Shown one piece after another: positions 59,550 through 64,000 of a DNA stretch of 64,000 bases. The DNA is from Tritrichomonas foetus. Taxonomy: Eukaryota > Parabasalia > Tritrichomonadida > Tritrichomonadidae. Made by a program: the position numbers and the translations under genes. Every line of letters begins with the position of its first letter. Position 1 is the first letter of the stretch. The notes under the pieces are model-generated. The model saw only the letters and a list, made by a program, of their open reading frames with translations. It did not search any database and had not been told where the DNA came from. The stretch covers positions 166,235 through 230,234 of the forward strand of contig MLAK01001259.1 of the NCBI GenBank assembly GCA_001839685.1. The letters run 5' to 3'.

Positions 59550-62500
59550 TTATGTAAAAATCACAGTTTTTTCACTATCAGTAATGTCACGTGGCATTAC
59601 ATTAAAGAACACTGGTGGGGAAGGTAAAGAATCCATCATGTGCGCATGACAAATATCATAGCAAGACCGTTCAGTTCCAGCTCTTACTGTTACAAACCTC
59701 GAAGAGGTTGATCTTTCTCCAGAAAGTTGGAAAACAACCAAACACTGATACATTCTTTCTTTGTTTCTTTGAAGTTGATATTCACCATGGTCAAATCGAT
59801 GTAACATGATGGATTTATGCAGAATGAATACTTTCATTACTTGAAGTAGTGGATCATCAATGCTTATAGTTATCTTAAATTGGCCAATAGGTGTCGTAAA
59901 TGTGAATTCATTTTCTTTTGTGAGTTGTTTAATGTTGATCATGAATAGTGGAAGTTTGATTGTTTGTCTTCCAATAAAAACAACAAATTTTTCACATAAA
60001 TAGATTCGTATAGTATCTCTATTTCTAAATGGCATATTCCGTGGAATAGTATACTTTTTACCAAGGTAATCTTTCATTCCATCAAAGAACTGTGGATGGA
60101 ATAAACAAAGTGGATTCTTTTGAATTTCATCAATTACTCCATCACAGGTAACAATAACATTTTCAGTTATTTCTTTAGCGAGAGAATCATCATCTTTAGG
60201 AATTCCAAGTGGTTGATACTTCATTACTTTTTCACATTGGAGGCTTGTCCAGGTAAGAATTTGTGAAAATAGACTTCCATTATCAATTTCTGTCAATAAA
60301 TGCGGTGTGAGCATTAATAACACGTTTCCAATGTTGTCTATCCAAAATAATGGATAAAGTAATTGATAAATAATTTTTTGGACAGGTATTCTTAATGTTT
60401 TACAATCTTCGAAGAAATCTTGAACACTTTCCAATTCATTACAATAATTCGTAATATCAAATGATGTTAAAATCTGTAGTAAATGATGTAAAGAATATTT
60501 AAATGAATAAGGAAGGCTTTGAGAACGTCGGCGAGCAAGAATTCTTTCTGATACGAAAATTATTTTAGATATTGTGGTTAAAATTGTGGGTAACATTGTT
60601 GAATTCAATTTATTTTTATTAAATTTGTCATGTACATCTTGAAATTGACCTTTTATGTTTAAAAATATTCCATAACACCTTTTAATAAATTTCATTAAAT
60701 ATTTTATAAGGACTTCTCGTTTCCAATAATGGAATAAGAAATTTTTACAATTTTCTTCAGTTGCCATTAAAAATGGTTGATCTGCAGAATGAATTGTAGA
60801 CAATTTAAAATCATCAGTAAGTAATAACAAGCAAATTTCCAAGTTATTATGAGTCGCTGCAAAATGAATTGGAAGTTGGCCTTTTAATGTTTGAACTTTA
60901 GGTTCTGCACCATGGTCAATCAAATATTTAACAATTTCTGCATTTTGGTTATCAGTTGCGGCATGTAAAGAAGTAATATGTGACTTATCAAATGAATTAA
61001 CTGGATATCCATTTTCAATAAGCCTTTGAACTTTTTTAATGTCATTTTCACGAACAGCTTCAACAAGTAAGTTTGAAACACCATAACTATGAAGGAATTC
61101 TATGCAATCGTAATTTTTATTGGCCAAAGCTGCACCTAATGGTGTTTCGCCTTTATTGTTCTTACGGGTAAGATCTTTTATATCTTCAAGAAGTTGAACA
61201 AAGATTTTCAACATTGGTAAACAGCCTTTTCTGCAAGCTATGTGAATTGGTAGATCACCATCTTTGTTAGGTGAATTTGAAGTAATACTTGCATTAGTCA
61301 ATATTTCCCTAATAGTTTCATAAACAGTAACATCATCAAGAAAATGATAAATTGTGTTTCCTTCATTATCTTGTACCATGACATTTGCATTTAATGCAAT
61401 TAATAATGAAATTATACTTGTTCGATGTAAAATAATTGCATAATGGAGTGGAGTTCTTCCATAATCATCAGGTCTATCAAGTAAATCAATCTTATTTTTA
61501 TCATTTTTATCAAGAAGTTGTTTAACAACACCTGAACGAGCTTCAAAAATGATTGCTAAATGAAGAAGGCTTCCACCTGGAACAATTCCACCTAATTTTT
61601 CCCGAAATAAACTTGGAGATTCAGCTTTTAATGCTCTTACAAAAGGAGTTCCATAGATTGGAATTTGAGCACATTCACATGTCATATTTGCATCTTGTTT
61701 ATAATCAGGAAAAGAACGTGTGATTTTTGGTAATTTATGAGCATCAAGAAACTTTCCAATATCAACATTATATCGTCTCTTTAAAGATATTTCAGTTGGA
61801 ATAAGTTTTGTATGTAACATTAGTGCAATTGCATAAACAATTGGAGATAAACCAAATTCATTTAATGCATCAATATCAGAAGTTGGAAATTGTCGAATAA
61901 AATTAGAACTTGATCGAATTGCATAAAAATAAGGTGTCATTCCAAATTTGTCTTTCTCTTCTTTATTATGTGCACGATATAATAATTCACGTAGTAAAGT
62001 TTCAGGTCCAGAAACTGCTGCATAATGAAGTGCAGTAGCTCCTTCAGAATCACGATAATTAATATCAGGATTCATTTTCAACAAAATTTCGGCAAAATCA
62101 AACATTTTTCTTTTAATTAATCTTATTAAAATTGAATCACCATTCTTATTTTCCTTACAATTAACTTTACTTGGGCTTTGATTAATAGTTTTATATGAAT
62201 TTGAATCGATATGTGAAGGTGAAAATTTGCCACCTAATAAAACCTTTAAAACATCGCGATGGTTTAAATCAGCAGCAATAAAAATCGCTTTTGCCACTTG
62301 ATCAGTTGATGATCTTGGTAAAATCACAGTCACTGTTTCTACTGAATTTGAAATAACAGCTAATTCAAGTGGTGAAAGTCCTTCAGAGTCGACGAGTTCA
62401 GTTGAACAGCCTTTTTCTAATAAAGAGTGGCAAACTGAATAATTTCCAAGTGCTGCAGCAATATGTAAAGGTGTTGAATTTCTATATTGTGATGGTGCAT

Positions 62501-63176
62501 CAAGATTTTTTGAAGGCGAAACAGGCGAAAAAATATGAAAACCAACTGCCGGCAAATTATTAGCTCTAATTGCAGTGTGGAGAGATGGTAATGCATGATA
62601 TTCATTCAGAAGATCAACAATTTTCTGATTATTCGTGATTTCTGCTAAATCAAGTGCAGAAATATAACGAAATGTGTTATTCGATACAAAGTTTTCAGTT
62701 GACTCAGCACCCAAAATCAACTGATTCAAATTAGCAAACCCATTTTTCAAAAAGTAAAGAACACTTTCATACGAACCATAAAAAATTGCAAAATGAAAAG
62801 GACTCCATAGTTTGTGAGATAAATCTGTGAATAAAACGGAAGATTCGCGTAAAATTTCAAGCATTTTAACGTCGTTTCTTTGTGCGGCAATGTGCGCGGG
62901 AGTGATTTTGCTCGAATTGAAAAAGTGAGTCGAGGGAAATAATGATATAACATATTTGGCAACTTTGTATGATCCTGCCGATGTAGCGTAATGAAGGACT
63001 GTATTTCCGTAATAATCTGTCACCAAAAGCGAATTTAAGCCAGAATCTTCCATTGTCTTTTGAATAAAATCTTGTCGATCGATCGCGGCCCAGTGATGAA
63101 TACAAATGGAACCGAGGTTTGAGAAATGCGGAGTCCCAGTAACTTTATAAAATGGAAGAGATGGTGTTTGCATCAT
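59550..63176 (-). CDS. Ankyrin-repeat protein with DH-PH-like (Rho GEF) C-terminus
   Basis: 1208 residues from ATG 63176 (a second ATG follows at once). Ankyrin repeats fill about residues 25-800; clear units include YGNTVLHYATSAGSYKVAKYV, EGATALHYAAVSGPETLLREL, YGRTPLHYAIILHRTSIISLL and HITSLHAATDNQNAEIVKYL. Residues about 812-1000 are helical and contain LRIPVQKIIYQLLYPLFWIDNI, which fits the KPVQRIxKYxLLLxxLL helix of Dbl-homology domains. Residues about 1035-1120 show a PH-like strand pattern with a closing helix. Ankyrin-DH-PH would link a protein scaffold to Rho/Rac activation at membranes. The DH call rests mainly on one helix and position. CGAAAACTTTTTG lies 32-44 bases upstream. Confidence 0.75.
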   Translation of the reverse strand: MMQTPSLPFYKVTGTPHFSNLGSICIHHWAAIDRQDFIQKTMEDSGLNSLLVTDYYGNTVLHYATSAGSYKVAKYVISLFPSTHFFNSSKITPAHIAAQRNDVKMLEILRESSVLFTDLSHKLWSPFHFAIFYGSYESVLYFLKNGFANLNQLILGAESTENFVSNNTFRYISALDLAEITNNQKIVDLLNEYHALPSLHTAIRANNLPAVGFHIFSPVSPSKNLDAPSQYRNSTPLHIAAALGNYSVCHSLLEKGCSTELVDSEGLSPLELAVISNSVETVTVILPRSSTDQVAKAIFIAADLNHRDVLKVLLGGKFSPSHIDSNSYKTINQSPSKVNCKENKNGDSILIRLIKRKMFDFAEILLKMNPDINYRDSEGATALHYAAVSGPETLLRELLYRAHNKEEKDKFGMTPYFYAIRSSSNFIRQFPTSDIDALNEFGLSPIVYAIALMLHTKLIPTEISLKRRYNVDIGKFLDAHKLPKITRSFPDYKQDANMTCECAQIPIYGTPFVRALKAESPSLFREKLGGIVPGGSLLHLAIIFEARSGVVKQLLDKNDKNKIDLLDRPDDYGRTPLHYAIILHRTSIISLLIALNANVMVQDNEGNTIYHFLDDVTVYETIREILTNASITSNSPNKDGDLPIHIACRKGCLPMLKIFVQLLEDIKDLTRKNNKGETPLGAALANKNYDCIEFLHSYGVSNLLVEAVRENDIKKVQRLIENGYPVNSFDKSHITSLHAATDNQNAEIVKYLIDHGAEPKVQTLKGQLPIHFAATHNNLEICLLLLTDDFKLSTIHSADQPFLMATEENCKNFLFHYWKREVLIKYLMKFIKRCYGIFLNIKGQFQDVHDKFNKNKLNSTMLPTILTTISKIIFVSERILARRRSQSLPYSFKYSLHHLLQILTSFDITNYCNELESVQDFFEDCKTLRIPVQKIIYQLLYPLFWIDNIGNVLLMLTPHLLTEIDNGSLFSQILTWTSLQCEKVMKYQPLGIPKDDDSLAKEITENVIVTCDGVIDEIQKNPLCLFHPQFFDGMKDYLGKKYTIPRNMPFRNRDTIRIYLCEKFVVFIGRQTIKLPLFMINIKQLTKENEFTFTTPIGQFKITISIDDPLLQVMKVFILHKSIMLHRFDHGEYQLQRNKERMYQCLVVFQLSGERSTSSRFVTVRAGTERSCYDICHAHMMDSLPSPPVFFNVMPRDITDSEKTVIFT

Positions 63177-63369
63177 CCAAAAAAATAATATTTATCCACA
63201 ATTGATACGAAAACTTTTTGAAGAAAAAAGTGATTGATGAATCATGATTTAAATACTTTCATGAAACATCATAATTCATCTCTATCTCAAATGATTCGAT
63301 ACCTAAATGGTCATATAGTCTTCCTGATTAATTTTTTAGTTATATAGTAATAATTGTAAGAACAACGAA

Positions 63370-63441
63370 GTCCCAGTAGTATAATGGTTAGAATAGATCC
63401 TTGACACGGATCAGACAGCGGTTCGATTCCGCTCTGGGACA
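63370..63441 (+). tRNA. tRNA-Val (anticodon GAC)
   Basis: 72 bases. Acceptor stem GTCCCAG/CTGGGAC is perfect, discriminator A. A box TAGTATAATGG and B box GGTTCGATTCC are intact. Anticodon stem GATCC/GGATC encloses TTGACAC, so the anticodon is GAC, reading GUC (Val). A T8 run follows as terminator. The body resembles eukaryotic tRNA-Asp (GUC), but A73 and the loop argue for Val. Confidence 0.85.
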
Positions 63442-63731
63442 TTTTTTTTCTTTTTTCCTTAATGAAGCAAGAATTTTCTCAAATAATATTCATTTAATTA
63501 ATCGATACAATACCCCTTCGATAATATACTATAAAGGAAACTATAAATACAATTGAAATAAATATTTTCCATTAAGATCACATTTTCGTGAAATGACTTA
63601 TATACATATTTTGTTTGAATGCACACGAAATTTTTTTCATTTTCACATGTCTGTTTCTAATTAATCGACGTTTGAGAGATCAGTTTTGCCAAACTTCTGT
63701 CCATTTTGAATGAAACCTATTCACATTTTTC

Positions 63732-63801
<70 letters not shown>

Positions 63802-64000
63802 ATGTGTTATTTGCTTTATGATAATAATTTTCGGCCATAATTTTAGAATCAGAATGCTCAATTCTTAACTTTACTTTGAATGCAACTAATATGTACACTG
63901 ATGTAATCAATTATCCAAATAATTAGTTTTTCTATAACTCCATATTGCAAATTATTGCGAATAAAGAACCTGATATTGCTTTGAATTTGAAGTTTCATTT
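63442..64000. other. Right-edge spacer with poly-T, no gene supported
   Basis: AT-rich DNA after the tRNA. It holds a T67 run (listed separately). The only frame of note, a minus frame crossing the poly-T as a poly-Lys stretch, is not credible. Confidence 0.5.
63734..63800. repeat. Poly-T tract of 67 bases
   Basis: Uninterrupted T run. Length may be uncertain. Confidence 0.9.

Noticed and set aside
63680..63910. Minus-strand frame with a poly-Lys core
   Set aside because: Produced by translation of the poly-T tract.
1..64000. CRISPR arrays, transposons, prophage or other defence islands
   Set aside because: No spaced direct repeats with unique spacers, no transposase or integrase motifs and no terminal inverted repeats were seen; the sequence is eukaryotic nuclear DNA.
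1..64000. Trichomonad-type introns (GTAYGT with ACTAACACACAG)
   Set aside because: I saw no copy of the 3' motif on either strand inside a gene; the two possible exceptions are listed as weak findings.

Overview
The window reads as nuclear DNA of a trichomonad (parabasalid) protist, most likely a Tritrichomonas-type genome; this is an inference. The DNA is very AT-rich. Genes are long uninterrupted reading frames (up to 2271 codons) with no obvious introns, the standard code is used, and an Inr-like TCA element often lies within about 40 bases of the ATG. Several gene families are ones I associate with trichomonads: large multi-membrane cyclase-type receptors, RND/Patched-like proteins, AIG1-type GTPases, BTB/discoidin-type relics, small bromodomain proteins and R2R3 Myb proteins. 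Two identical tRNA-Ser(GCU) genes and one tRNA-Val with anticodon GAC are present. I see no rRNA, CRISPR array, transposase or integrase.

Layout. 0-6 kb: a partial membrane receptor/cyclase-like gene leaving the left edge, a divergent profilin gene, and a degenerate nucleostemin-like GTPase. 6-14 kb: a repeat-bearing spacer, a small unknown gene, a long RAVE/DMX-like WD40 gene and a divergent WD40 gene. 14-16 kb: decayed BTB/discoidin family pieces on both strands and tRNA-Ser. 16-22 kb: an RND/Patched-like membrane protein, then NDC80 divergent from a FOP-like LisH gene. 22-30 kb: a secreted protein with extreme Asp/Lys repeats, an RRM protein, a small ORF, the second tRNA-Ser, 14-3-3 and a degenerate bromodomain protein. 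31-33.3 kb: two divergent, broken AIG1-type GTPase genes. 34-41 kb: an RBR ubiquitin ligase, a coiled-coil protein, an ARM-like protein and ATG101. 41-47 kb: spacer, R2R3 Myb, an orphan gene with no usable ATG, FOR20/CEP20 and HOP2. 47.6-64 kb: an AAAP amino-acid transporter, a VPS9 protein, a very long Rav1/DMXL protein, a coiled-coil protein, an ankyrin-DH-PH protein and tRNA-Val.

The genes are independent transcription units, many in divergent pairs with 80-300 bp between starts (cyclase-like/profilin, DMX-like/WD40, NDC80/FOP-like, ARM-like/ATG101, FOR20/HOP2). These spacers share short elements: GAAAAAGTT (or its complement), AATAGGCYA, AAGGTSAATTTT with CCAATCAAAA, and palindromic variants. 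These are candidate core-promoter elements and the main non-coding signal here. Functional themes are V-ATPase/endosome regulation (two RAVE-like proteins, VPS9), centriole/basal body (FOR20, FOP-like), chromosome segregation and meiosis (NDC80, HOP2), autophagy (ATG101), ubiquitin (RBR), Rho/actin control (profilin, DH-PH) and cyclic-nucleotide-type sensing. I saw no convincing new defence or mobile system; the most unusual items are the secreted Asp/Lys-repeat protein and the shared promoter elements. Starts quoted are the first credible ATG. Domain calls come from reading motifs by eye, not from database searches.
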